Positions 34,187 to 46,000 of a DNA stretch of 64,000 nucleotides are shown here, in pieces. The position numbers and the translations under genes were made by a program. Every line of letters begins with the position of its first letter. Positions within the stretch are counted from its first letter, which is position 1. Source of the stretch: Anaeramoeba flamelloides (lineage: Eukaryota > Metamonada > Anaeramoebidae); contig JANTQA010000029.1 of NCBI GenBank assembly GCA_027625915.1, positions 1,054,001 through 1,118,000 of the forward strand. The letters run 5' to 3'. The notes below the pieces were generated by a model. It did not search any database. It was given only the letters and a program-made list of their open reading frames with translations, and was not told the DNA's origin.

Positions 34187-34204
34187 ATATATATATATAT
34201 ATAA
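34187..34204. repeat. TA microsatellite
   Basis: About nine TA units followed by AAATGGAG. Confidence 0.85.
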
Positions 34205-34289
34205 ATGGAGTATAAAAAAAAATAAAATAAAAAGAATTTAAAAATAGATAAGAAACAAGTTTAGAGTTATTGAAATTTAGATGAATTTG

Positions 34290-35440
34290 GGTAACTATAT
34301 GATCATGAATAACTTGTATTTGCGATCTTTTTTCTTTATAGAATGATGAGTTATATTGGTCAGGAAACATTCTATAGTAATAGCATACATTTCTTTTATG
34401 TTCATTTTGCTCGGTTATTCGTCCATATCTTCATTAACGACAACCTTACAATAAAAATCTGATATTTTTTTGGGCTCCTTTTCCCATTTATTTTCTATTT
34501 TTTTTTCATATCTTTGACATCCGCATATGAAGCGAGAGGCATCAACATTTTTTTCAGCATGAGCATGGGGTGATTTTCTGATCAATCCCCTTCCCCCCAT
34601 TTGTGTATATCTAAATCATTTCTCAGTCAAATATCCCAGTTATAATTGAATTACATGTGTTTAAAGGATTTGAATGGATATTAGAAGGGAAATTTTAATT
34701 TGTAAATTTTGAAAAATTGAAATTATTTTTCCACATTTTTCATTTTTCTTTTTTTCTATTTTTTTTATTGATAAACTAATTCAGTTGCAAAAAATTTTTT
34801 TTTTAATTGCAAGATCGACAGTCACTTGGTAAAAACTTGTTATTCTAATGTTATTGAAACAGTGAGAATGATTTTAGAAAAATCAGATTTATTTCTATTG
34901 GAATTTTCTTTGGATCTTCAATTGGAGATCCAAAATGAATATTGTTGTTTTTCTCAATAGGTGACCACCAAAGAATTTGGGTTTTTCAATTTTTAAGAAA
35001 ATATATTGATTTTTTAGTTTTGTTTCATATAAATATCAACTATTTTCCAAATGTGTATTATTCTACTTAATTCTTCTTTGTTCTTCAAAGGTCAATTATA
35101 AAAAATAATTGGTATTTAGGAAAAAAAAATTTGGTTGACTTTTACTGAAACAAAGTTTATTTAAAACATTTGAGAAAGATTTTAGTTTGAATAGAGTTGT
35201 TTATGGTTTGTAGTTTTAGATAGTGCTGCGCGCCCCCTAAATTCTTGTGTAAATTGGCTAATTTTAAGTTTTCTTCTTCATTTAAGGATTTGGCTTTGTC
35301 TTTTATTGATTTAATATGATTCTCGTGTATTTTCCCCTTGATTTCTACTTTTCCCATCTCTTCTCAGTGAATGTTGCCCATTTCGTCCTTTTTGAAATCT
35401 TCAGCTAGACGGTTTAAGTCTAGGTATTTTTGTTTATTTT
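34290..35440 (-). mobile_element. LINE C-terminal fragment, split by a family A element
   Basis: The minus strand carries two blocks homologous to the LINE fragment at 54318-55116: 35440-35160 (KYLDLNRLAEDF..., KGKIHENHIKSI, LKLQTINNSIQTKIFL) and 34600-about 34290 (DASRFICGCQRYEKK, then ITIECFLTNIT). The second block includes the H-x-x-x-C part of the cysteine/histidine motif found after the reverse transcriptase of non-LTR retrotransposons. Stops and frame changes show it is dead. Family A (34612-35159) lies between the blocks. Confidence 0.75.
34612..35159. mobile_element. Family A MITE, copy 2 (inside the LINE fragment)
   Basis: 548 bp with ends TAAATCATTTCTCAGTCAAA and TACTGAAACAAAGTTTA. 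Contains the intact GGATCTTCAATTGGAGATCC block that family D interrupts in copy 1. Confidence 0.8.
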
Positions 35441-35474
35441 TTTGATGAAATTAACTTTTCTTCTGATTTCCAAA

Positions 35475-38132
35475 TTATTTTTTATTATTCGATTTTAAAG
35501 GAATTCTTATAAGTTTAGTTTGTGATTCTTGATACACGTTGTTAACAATTTCCCAACTTTTATCGGTATTGTTTTTTTCAGTGGTTTCCCAATTAAGTTC
35601 ATCTGTAACATGTTTATTTACCATTTCATTATTATTGTTACTATCTGTATTTGCTGTTTTATGATCAATTCGTTCACCCACGGCAGTTTGTGTACTCCAA
35701 CCATCAATTATTTCCAATTCAGTTGATTCATAAAAATTTGGGAAAGTAGATGATAAAGCAATTTTTTGATTTAAATTAGAGTTTTGTTTATCATCTAATA
35801 TTATTGAATTTCCATTAACAAGGCAATTTGATTTCTGATTAATATCATCTTTTTGAATTTTTTGAATTCTCAATTTTTTAATCTTTTTATTCTTTGATAA
35901 TTGGAGAGGATCGATCATATTTAGCACACTGTCTCCATTTTGTTTTAATTTATTCTTCTTTCTTCTTTCGTTTTGTTTCTTTTTCTTTTTCCTTTCCCTT
36001 TTCTCTCTCTTTTTCTCTTTCCTTTTCTTTTTCTTCTTTTTTTTTCTTCTTCGTCGTATAATTGAGTTCATAATCAATTCTTTATTAATATCATTATAAT
36101 TAATATTATTGGCACCAACTGTTTTTTGAATTTGATTTTGGTTTATTTTTTTCTTTTTGCTTTGATAATTAGTTTTATTCATATTTCCATCTTGGTAAAA
36201 ACTTTTCCTTTTTCTTTCACCAATATCAATACCTTTTTCTGTCTTTATTTCTTGAAAGATCATTTTGCTGAGAAGCATTCTATCATTTTTTTTTCTTTTC
36301 CTTTTTCTTTTTTTTTCATTTTTTTTCTTCATTTTTTTTGTATCATTTTCATTTTGTTGCTCTATATCAGAAAACGAATTCAACCCTACATCCATATCTT
36401 GATCAGAAAAAAAATCTTGATTTATAATTGCTTCATTATTGCCGCCACCATCAATATAATCCTCATCATCCTCATCCTCATCATCGTTATAATCATATTC
36501 GTATTCATCATCATCATCGTCGTCGTCATCATAAATCTTCTCTCTAATTGATTTGTTTTGGGTTTGGTTTTTGAAAAGTATTGTATTCTTGTCCTGATTT
36601 GGACTTCGTTTTCCTTCATCTTTGCGCCACTTTCGTTTTTTTCTTATTTTTTTTTCAGATAAGGATTTGTTTTCCATTTCAATTTGCAAATTTAATTTTT
36701 TTTGTAATTTAGGATCAACAAAGCCAAAACTATTCCTGAGTTCATTTTGCAAATAAATCTCTTCGACCATATATTTTTTAAATTTTTTGACTTTTTTTAA
36801 TTTCAAATTTAAATTAAAAGTCCGTGATTTGTTTTTTTTTTTCAAATCATCAACCTCATCTCTAATATTAACAATCGAAGAATCCGATAAAACTTGAAAA
36901 TTTTTTAATACTTTGAATACTTTATTAATGTCGTCATTTGAAATTAGATGGTAAAGTTTCACTATTGATAAAAGGTTTGATAATTGGCCATAGATCGGCT
37001 TTTCCTTTAAGAGAGCAATAAATTGTTTTGTTTTGACATCTTGGATGTTTTTCTCGAATTGTTGAATTAAATGATAGGTTTGGAGATTAATAAGCTCAAA
37101 CTGCTTGAAAATGTCATTTTTTAATTTTAAAATCGTTTTTAAATATTTATACACAGACTTTAACAAGTTGTTGTCCTTGAACAACTTTTCAATCGCTAGG
37201 AACGTTTGGAAAAGATTCTTTATTATTTCCGAATCGTGATTATTATTATTATTATTATTATTATTGCTTTTCACTTTTTTATTCTTTTTCATTATTGTTT
37301 TGTGTTCTTGATTTGCCTTTTTGTTTTGAGTTTCATTTTTGTTTTGATTTTCCTTTTTGTTTTGCGTTTCATTTTCATTTTGCAGGCTCACATGGTTTTC
37401 GTTTTGATCCAAATTAACGAGAAGTTTCATGTTTAATTTGCTTTCTTTTTTTTTGTTGTTGTTCTGAACTATATTTGGGTTTTTCTTTTGATTTATATTT
37501 GGATTTTTGACCATTTTTTCTTCTTCCTTTCTTCTTTTTTGCTTTTCGAGATCTTCCTCGACTTCTGCCTCTTCCACCAATTCTTTTTTTTTCTTTTTGT
37601 TTCTTGTTGGAGATGGAGAATGATCGATTTCTTCATTAATTGTTTGAGAAGTGAATTTGTTTGAAGTTTTTTTCTTGTTTCTTGTGGAGAAAGAATGAGA
37701 AATTGGATTAACAGTTGATGGCTCATGGGATTTGTTTCGTTTTTTCTTTTCAATTTCTTTTATTTTTCTTCTGTGTAATTTTTTTTCTTTTCTTTTTCTT
37801 GTTATTCGGTTTTTTTTGTGAAGGGGATTCCCATTCTTCAAATTTTGGCTTTGTTGGATGTTTGAATAAGCTAGCCCAAGGCTAGCCATTTCAGAAGAAG
37901 TGAGGTTGTATTGTTTATCTTGGATCTTAAAATTAGCAATACTAAAGCTGAATTTTCGTTTTTTGATTTTGACCTTTTGGTTATTTGTCTCCTTGAAACA
38001 TTCTTCACACAAATACATTTCAGAATACGGAACAACACTTGTACCCCTTGAATTTTTTTTGTTAATCCTAATCCCTTTTAAAGTTTTATGTGCATTTGAA
38101 CTTAAGCAAAAGTTACAAAATGGATCATTCAT
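35475..38132 (-). CDS. Lys-rich, probably nuclear protein with CxxC...CxxC motif
   Basis: 885 aa, ATG to TAA, no intron. Residues 5-45 hold a CNFC ... CEEC pair (CxxC, about 33 residues, CxxC) that could bind one zinc; the opening DPFCNFC recalls PHD or treble-clef knuckles, but the middle ligands of a PHD are absent. A long basic region with many KKRKR-type signals follows. Residues about 300-440 are helical and hydrophobic (FQTFLAIEKLF, LLSIVKLYHLI, VFKVLKNFQVL) and could be a TFIIS-N/LEDGF-like bundle. Then come an acidic DDDDDDDDEYEYDYNDDEDE stretch, a second very basic block and a polar C-terminus. I do not recognise the family. Nuclear or chromatin localisation is inferred from composition only. 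Confidence 0.85.
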   Translation of the reverse strand: MNDPFCNFCLSSNAHKTLKGIRINKKNSRGTSVVPYSEMYLCEECFKETNNQKVKIKKRKFSFSIANFKIQDKQYNLTSSEMASLGLAYSNIQQSQNLKNGNPLHKKNRITRKRKEKKLHRRKIKEIEKKKRNKSHEPSTVNPISHSFSTRNKKKTSNKFTSQTINEEIDHSPSPTRNKKKKKELVEEAEVEEDLEKQKRRKEEEKMVKNPNINQKKNPNIVQNNNKKKESKLNMKLLVNLDQNENHVSLQNENETQNKKENQNKNETQNKKANQEHKTIMKKNKKVKSNNNNNNNNNHDSEIIKNLFQTFLAIEKLFKDNNLLKSVYKYLKTILKLKNDIFKQFELINLQTYHLIQQFEKNIQDVKTKQFIALLKEKPIYGQLSNLLSIVKLYHLISNDDINKVFKVLKNFQVLSDSSIVNIRDEVDDLKKKNKSRTFNLNLKLKKVKKFKKYMVEEIYLQNELRNSFGFVDPKLQKKLNLQIEMENKSLSEKKIRKKRKWRKDEGKRSPNQDKNTILFKNQTQNKSIREKIYDDDDDDDDEYEYDYNDDEDEDDEDYIDGGGNNEAIINQDFFSDQDMDVGLNSFSDIEQQNENDTKKMKKKNEKKRKRKRKKNDRMLLSKMIFQEIKTEKGIDIGERKRKSFYQDGNMNKTNYQSKKKKINQNQIQKTVGANNINYNDINKELIMNSIIRRRRKKKKKKKRKEKKREKRERKKKKKQNERRKKNKLKQNGDSVLNMIDPLQLSKNKKIKKLRIQKIQKDDINQKSNCLVNGNSIILDDKQNSNLNQKIALSSTFPNFYESTELEIIDGWSTQTAVGERIDHKTANTDSNNNNEMVNKHVTDELNWETTEKNNTDKSWEIVNNVYQESQTKLIRIPLKSNNKK

Positions 38133-38393
38133 ATTAAATGAAAAAAGAATAAAAAATGATTACTGTCAAAAATGTATTTTTTCAGATTATTTTTTTATGG
38201 TACAGAAATGTTTAAATTGAAGACACAATTTTTATTGTTGAAGCTGTTTTTTGACAATTACAATTCGAGATATTCTTTTCCTTTGGTTTTTTGGTATTTG
38301 GTTAAAAGAATGAAAAGAATTTTTACTTCATTTTCCGTTTTTTCTTTTTGAACATACAATTAAGCTTCAAAATAATTTGTAAAAAATGATCTT
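38133..38393. other. Spacer upstream of the Lys-rich gene
   Basis: Contains one family D-like half (GGTATTTGGTTAAAAGAATG...TTTTTACTTCATTTTCC, about 38290-38345). No gene. Confidence 0.4.
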
Positions 38394-38561
38394 TACTGGT
38401 ATTTGAATTCTAAATGGGAAAAAATTTTCACTTCGTTTTAACTGTTTCTTTTCCAAATATATAGTGTTCTCAAAGGAAGTGGTTGTAATTTGAACAATTA
38501 TAAATTGAAAATGAAGAAAATGAACTGAAAATTTATCTCCTGTGATATTCAAATACCAGTA
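38394..38561. mobile_element. Family D MITE, copy 3
   Basis: Cleanest copy: left TACTGGTATTTGAATTCTAA, right GATATTCAAATACCAGTA. Inverted arms extend about 45 bp through TTTTCACTTCGTTTT and GAAAATGAACTGAAAA. Confidence 0.8.
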
Positions 38562-38869
38562 GTGCTTTTTTTAAACATTTTAACTGAAAGGTGATACTTT
38601 TTTTGCTAAAGAAAGAAAAAGTTAACCAAATTGATAAATTTGAAATATAAAAATAAAGTTCACTTCCAAAATTTACAGAAAAAATGATAAAAAAAAATTT
38701 TATAATTAAAAATTCAATTTATTTTTTCTCAATCAATAATTATTCTTTAAAAAGAGTTCAGAACGAAAATTTCAAAAATCAATAAATTTTAGGAATTTTT
38801 TTTTCTTTAAGTGTAGAGTCATAACTGTGAAATTATTTTTTCTGAAATGGAGAAAAACTTTTTAGTAAT

Positions 38870-39490
38870 TTTTATGAGGACCAAACACCAATCAAAAGCC
38901 AACCATACTATGATGTACAATCAATCTCCAAAAATCAATAAGTAAAAATGAGAACAATTTGAGAAAAAAAGTGCCAAAGAGCGACACTCAATTTCCAATT
39001 AGAATGGTTGTTAGAATATACAATTTTGAAAACAGCTATGTCAGTTTGGTAGTGTAGCTCTTTGGCACTTTTTGAGATCTCTATGATTTTTTTTTTTTTT
39101 TTTTCATTTTTCAAATGAGTTATTTTTATCGTAAGAATATTACCTAATCCTTACTTTTTCAAATTTCGAGGGTTACCAAATAACCACAAATCAGATTAAA
39201 TCGAATTAAATTGATTTCGAAATTCAAGAAAGCAATTTGTTTTAAATTAAAGAAATTTTACCTTTTGGAAATAGAAAATGAGAAAAGATGATTTTTTTTT
39301 TTTAAATTTTGATTTTTTGAAATTGAGAACTTTTTTAAACTTGTTTGACTTGGTTGAATTTTTTATCAAAGAGATCCATAAAATTTTTTTATTGTTATTT
39401 GGATTTTGTCAACCAAAACTAGGGCTATTTCACAATACCCTTTTTAGTCTCAGTTCACCCCTTGAGTATGGAGTAAATTCGCTGTAAATG
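38870..39490 (+). repeat. Family E dispersed repeat, copy 3 (most complete)
   Basis: Contains CAAAAGCCAACCATACTATG, AGTGCCAAAGAGCGACACTC, GTAGCTCTTTGGCACTTTTT (inverted pair with the previous motif), GAGTTATTTTTATCGTAAGA and AACCACAAATCAGATT. Similarity to 22010-22250 continues to about 39490. The frame at 39278 is inside the repeat and not called. Confidence 0.65.
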
Positions 39491-40572
39491 ACTAGATCCA
39501 TAAACTATTAATTGTTTTTAAATAAATCCTCAAAAAAATAAAATAATTTAATTTAAAAATATTAATCAAAACTAAGGAATAAAAGAAAAGTCAATACTAT
39601 ATTCATTTTGAGAATTACCAAAATAGAAAAAAAAAAAAATAGATTCAAGAATGTTGTAACAGAATAGAGTGTTCTTTTGTAACATATTTTATGGGTATAT
39701 AAAGATATATTTTTTGTCAAAAATATCGAAATCTTTATATTTTAAATAACTTTGCATCATTTTGACTTTTTCAGGAATCTGATGGATTTTAAGTTTTCAT
39801 TCAGTTATTAGTATTAAAAAATTATGAAAAATAAACTTTTAACAAGGAGTTGGAAAATTTCTCTATGGTATTAATGGTTTATTTAATACCGAAAATATCT
39901 TATTAAAGGTAGAATCTTTTATCGAAATTTATGGTATAAAAATATTCCATATTTTAGGTATAATTTTCTGAATTTTTTACTTTTATTTATTTTATTAGAA
40001 TCTAATTTTCGTACATATCTATTGAATTATTTTTTTTTGCCTAAAATTTTATTTTGAATTTACCTTTTAAAAGTGATACTGATGATATATATTATTCCTT
40101 GAAGAATTATAAAAATTCATTTAAAAAAAAATCAATTCAACCAACCTCAATAATATGACACTCAAATAACTCAAAAAAGTTTGAAAGAATACTTTTGACT
40201 AAAATTCAAATTGAAAAGAAAAAAATTCCAAATGTTCTCAATTTCAAAAAATTCTAATAATAATAAAAAATTCATAAATCAAATTACAAAAATTTAAATA
40301 ACAAAAAAATAAATTAAGAGGATTTTATTGTCAAAAATTCAAATAAAAAAGGAAAAAATTCTTAATATTCTCGATTTGAAAAATTCAATAAAAAAATTTT
40401 TATTGAGTATGGAGGGTGTTGTCACAATAATATCAAAATTTACACTTTTTAATATTTTGAAATAAGATTGGAAAACAGAATTTTAAATTTTGGATGTAAT
40501 AAGTTGCTTTTAAGTATTTAAAGTGTTTTTTTTTTATAAAAAATTAATTTTAATTTTAAAGATAAAATAAAA

Positions 40573-40670
40573 TACCACAATAGAATGTTAAGTTGATTTG
40601 TTTAATCTACTTTGGGGAAAGTTAAATGATTTAACATTTCTTTGTATCTCAACATTCAATGTTGTATTAT
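40573..40670. mobile_element. Small MITE, CCACAATAGAAT family, copy 2
   Basis: Left TACCACAATAGAATGTTAAG, right CTCAACATTCAATGTTGTAT; a decayed version of 20763-20857. Confidence 0.7.
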
Positions 40671-42579
40671 ATTTGATGTTGATAAAAATTATAATAAATT
40701 TTTTTGAAACAAACCACTTTTTTACTTAAAAATCAAACAAAAGTATAATTAAATATACAAGACAGTTATAGGATCCAATTTTAAATTAAAAAAAAAAAAA
40801 AGAGTGAAATTGTTGAATCCAGGCAAAATACTCTTATTTTTTTTTTTGAACTTAATCTAAAATTATCATAAAGGACCAAAAGTACTCTGATCAATAAAAA
40901 AACGAAAAGGAAAACAATCTTAAGATTGTTTATTTTATTTAAAACAGTTTTGTGAAATATTTTGAATTTAAACTGTTGTTTGTAAAAAATGATTCTCTCA
41001 AATGATTTTTTTAAAGAAAGAGAAAAAAAATATAGAATATGCTTAATGGTTTCTATTATCCTAATATTTATATTGTTATTAAATTAAATATTAAAATAAG
41101 TTGGGATTAAATGATTATTCAAAAAATAAAAAATATTTTCGATGTAAATGTTTAATTAACCTACAAACCAAACATAAAACCACAAAAAAAAAATATTTTG
41201 ATATGATTACTGGTTTATTTTCAATATTTTCTTATATTTTTCAAAATTGATTGTTTTTTTGAAGGGTCTTTGTATTGATCAAAATTATTATTATACTAAT
41301 TCTATAATATGTTAAAATTACTTGAAAAGTTACAAAGTCTGAAATTCGAATTTATTTTTAACATGGTATGGAGACCAATATCATGATTTACAATTTATTC
41401 ATATAAAATATAATCTAAAAATTCAAAATAATTACACATTTTCTAAAAAATGATTAGGAATCGAAATAAAAAAGCTTAATTAATATTAGATTGGTTAAAA
41501 AGAATAATTATTATGAATCTGAAATATTTTTAAAATGTATCAAATATCGACTTTTAAAGATTAAAAAGGTAATAGTAATGGAGTTTTTTGATTTGATTAT
41601 TCCGATATATTTTGTTAAATTGATTAGTTGAAGTTGAGTAAAATTTGTAAAAAATTTTGAAAAAATATCCTAGTTCAATACTTCGAACATAAGAATATGT
41701 ATTATTTTTTAACAATTTAAAAGAATTATCTAGAAAATATTATGGCACTTTGGTAAGATAAAAAAAAGAAATAAGTGGTTTTTTATTTTATTCATGGTAT
41801 ATAAATTACTAAAACATTTCAAGTAAGGTAAAAAAATAAACGAATTTAATTAAAATAAAATTGTTTAATAATATTAAAATAATATTATCAAATAAAATGA
41901 ATTTCTTTTAGGAAAGATTGACACTATTAGTTAAAAATTTGTATAGGAAAAACCAATAAAACCTGAAATTCTCTTTACTTAAATAGAATTTTGAAAAAAA
42001 AAAACAGAATTATTATACTTATTTTTTGAGAGATCTCTAGAATATTTAGATTTGGGGAATATTTACCTATCAGGTTATAATCAAATAATTCCAAAGTATT
42101 ATATAATTATAATTTGAGAATCCAAAGTGGAAGGATTTAGTATTATATCTCAAAAAATATATGTATAAAAATAATTAAATAAAATTTTCAAAACTAAATT
42201 TAATATTTTAATTTTTAAGAATATTTTCTCTTGTATTTTAATTGTTGAAATTCGCAAAAGTAACATTTTTGATTTTTTTTTTTGTTTAAATTTTTTTGGG
42301 AATCTGGAACTTGGACCACCAATATAATTTTTAATAAACAATCACATATTTAAATCCCAGTGGGTTTTATGGTGTTTTTACTCCCTTAAACATCAATAAA
42401 TACAAAAAAACAAAATTTCTAATGATACTATTAAAAAAAAAATGTAATAATCAAAAAAACAAAAATTCGTAATTTTAGAAAAAAAAAAAACAATTACTCT
42501 TTTCTTGTGTAATATTTTAAAATACTTCTATTTCTTCATTTTTAAACAAAATTATATCAGAAAAAAATCATTTTAATTT
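40671..42579. other. AT-rich spacer
   Basis: Mostly A/T runs. GTTTTTACTCCCTTAAACAT near 42373 resembles a TTAAGGGAGTA element end. The frame 42150-42341 is low complexity. No gene seen. Confidence 0.4.
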
Positions 42580-42890
42580 AATTTGTGGTTATTTTGTAAC
42601 CCTCTAAATTTGACCAAGTAAGGATATTGTAATATTCTTGAAATGAAAATAACTCATTTGAGAATGAAAAAAAATGAAAAAAAAAAAAACATAGATATAT
42701 CAAAAAAGCAACAAATAGAAACACTCTGAACTGGTACAGATATTTTCAAAATTATATATTCTAACCATTCTAATTGGAAATTGAGTGTCGCTCTTTGACA
42801 CTTTTTTCTAAAAGTGTCCATATCTTTAGTTGTTGATTTTTGGAGATCGATCATACATCACATGTTGGTTGGTTTTTAATAGGTTATTAG
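42580..42890 (-). repeat. Family E dispersed repeat, copy 4 (inverted)
   Basis: Reverse-oriented match of 38870-39230: TTTGTGGTTATTTTGTAACC, CAAGTAAGGATATTGTAATA, AATTGGAAATTGAGTGTCGC, then TGGAGATCGATCATACATCA. Lies just downstream of the beta-helix gene's stop. Confidence 0.65.
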
Positions 42891-43051
42891 GTTCACATAA
42901 AAAATACTACAAATTTTTTTTCCATTCCAAGACATTCATTTTAATGGTAATGATCCCAAACCTTAAGTGAAAAATTATTCTTACTCTCTTGTGATTAAAA
43001 ATTTTTCAAAAAAAATCAAAATAAAAATATTAGATTATTAGATTTATCTTT

Positions 43052-46000
43052 TTATTTTCTTTTAAAAGTGTTTGCAGCACTTAATTTCCAAGATAGCCAC
43101 ATTAATGAGAACGAACCATTTTTTTTTCTTGAGACTCCAACGAAAATAATTGCTGCAACAAATATTAAGGAAAACACAATTGCGATCGCAATTCCTGTCG
43201 TGTTTGTATTGCTATTATCATCATTTTTAGCATTGGTTTTATCGTCATCTCCGTCATCGTCTGTGTCTGTGTCTGGTGTTGGTGTTGGTGTTGGTGTTGG
43301 TTGTGGGGTTGGGTCTATATCATTTGAACCGTATTCTAAGGGGCCAAAATCTATTTCATCATCGACGATACCTGTCGTAAATTGGTGCGAAGTTAATATG
43401 TCTACAAAATCCTGGTCAAAGTCGGAATTGCCCTTGTTGATTAATTTGGTGTTGGATTCCAATAGATGGAAATCTGGCAAGTCTGGGTCATTGTATCGAT
43501 CAAAATGTGTCTCGTCGTAGTTTTGGTAATAGACTTCTTGATCCATTGCGTTGTCGCCCCAGTCGCTTTGCTCTTGCATTTCTTGCACGTCATGGTATCT
43601 GATTGATCCGCCATTTGCCCATCTATTGAGGAGGGACGCGTAGCTGACTTTTTCGTTCCAGGGGCTTCGATCTGAGACGAACCAATCCCAATCGAAGGCA
43701 TAGAAGTTATCGTCATTGACGTTACCGTAGCTGATCTCCATCCCTTCGATCCGCGTAAAGATATTATTTTGCATGTAGAAGTTTTGAGGGACACCGTCGC
43801 CGATGGAGTCGTCGCCGCCCACTGTGATACCGTCTGCGGATCCGACCAACAGATTGTTGTAAAAGTGGACCTTGGCGTCGAGCCATGTCCCCGCTGTGTA
43901 GAAGGAAGAAAAGGCGTTGTTGAAGAAGATGTTTCTCCATGAGGTGATCCCGGTAGCGTGATCTAAATAGAGCCCGAATCCGCCTTGCCCCTGAACCATC
44001 GATTGGCTGTCGTCTGTGCCGAAACTCCACCAGCCACGTTTTTCTGCCGCAAGTGACCAACCAATGGTCTTGGCAAAGATGTTTCTCATGATCAGGGTTT
44101 GGTAAAAGATGTGCCTTTCGGGAGCGCTGCCGCCGACCTTTAGGCAGGCGCAGTCCGTGTGCACCATGCAGGCCTTCTCCACAATGTTTTTATAAACTAA
44201 GGTGTGCTTTGTCTGGACCTGATCATTTTTATTTATTGAGTAGGAGAGCTTGAGCCCGTTGTGTGCAACCGTTGAAATGTGGTTATAGGTGAATTGGATT
44301 TCATTGGGGTGCTGTAAAACAACCCCATTCGCCTTGTCATTGCACGCCTCGTTACAGTAGAAGGCGCATCCCCTGAATGCGTTGTGATCGATCAGCACGT
44401 TCCTGATCTGTGGCCTTTGGTAATCCGAGTTCGATGGGGCGTTGGACCACCATTCGTGGACGCTCATACAGTGGCCCGCGATCCATTGGAATTTGTTATT
44501 GTAGATGTTAATGTCTTGGATCCACTCGTCATCTTCATATGGGTCGCTGTTATGCCCGGCGGCCAGCTCCAGCCCTGTGTCTGTGAAGCTGAAGTCCAAA
44601 TTCGTCAGGTTGATGTTGTGAATTGACTTGCCTTCGTATTGGTGGAAAAGCATGCCCTGCTTGTTCCAATATTGGATCTTGAAATCCTCGATCTTGAGGT
44701 ACCTTTTGTCAACAAATTTCCAGGCGGGATCGTCCTTGATCACGGAGATCTCCAAATGTGGCAAGTCGTCTTGCCCGTTCTTGGGCCAAACATAGAGCCG
44801 CTTCGTGCCGTCAACGTCGTACCACCATTCGCCGGCCTGATCGAGCAGGCAGCTGAGCCCCTCGATATAGTATCGGGTCCACCGCCCAAGCCCTGCGCTC
44901 CAATCGTGGAGGCAGTCCTTGTCGACTTCAATTGTTTTCGAGGACGTGCTATGGGAGACGATTTTCCTTTTGCAAAAGTAGTACCCCTGGTACCCATCAA
45001 CCGCACGCAGGGTGCCGCCGACAAGGCTCGAGCACACCCCAGAGGATCCAAAGTTTTCCTCGTCGTGGAGCTTCCTCTTCTCCATGTGATCGCAGTGAGA
45101 GCCCTCGGTGGCAGGATCGCATGTTTCCGTCTGCGTGGCGCCGTCGCCCGTGGCCCAATTCTTCGCCCATTTGTAGCTCGTGGTGATGCCCCAATTGGGG
45201 AAGCGTGCCTGGTGGTACCCGTCGGGCGAATAGCTCGTTTCCGCATCCGTCCGGGGATCTACAACCCAGACAGGCGCCTCCTCGAGTTCGTAACTTGAAA
45301 GGTCGACATAGTAGATCTTTGAAACATCGGAGCTCGAAACGTCAGGTAGGTCGCTGGTGGTTGCCTGCTTCCACTGGCTCTGCTCAAAGGCCTGCGAGCC
45401 GCGAATCGACGCGGTGCCGGCCCCGTCCCGTGCCTTGTATGTGATCCAATCGATCTTGTCGGGATCGTCCTTGTTGGCCTCCCCGCTAAACCGTGGCACG
45501 ATCGGGCCGCGGCAGACGGACGGAAGCACGTAAACAGTTCCTCCCGGGGTAATGAGGTTTGCAGCGCTGCTCAGGGTCTTGAGTGGCGCCTCCTCGGTTG
45601 TCCCGTCATTGTCGTCATTCCCGTTGTCGCAGTCAACATAGATCGATTCAAATTTTGGATAGTAAATGTACACGTTGTCATACAGAAAGCTGCCGCTCGG
45701 GCTCCCGCCAACCCAATTGACGCCCAAGTAGAATTGCTTGTACTGGGTCCCCTGATGGTCAACGTCAAAATTTGTCAAGCTGGAATCCTCCTCGCCGTCG
45801 ATCCATACAGCCTCCCACTCCCCAAACTTAAGCCCGATCGTGATCGTGTGCCACCCATCTGTAAAGTCAATGTTGTCGTCCGTGTTGCCATGATTAAAGG
45901 TCAGCTGGTACATACCGGAGTCGCCCTCTTTTGGCACAATGTAGAGAGAAACCAGCGACGCCCAGTTTTCATTACAAAGCTTGATCAGCTGGACGACATC

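Noticed and set aside
36126-37436. Plus-strand Ile/Phe/Leu-rich frames
   Set aside because: Antisense of the Asp/Asn/Lys runs of the 885-aa protein.
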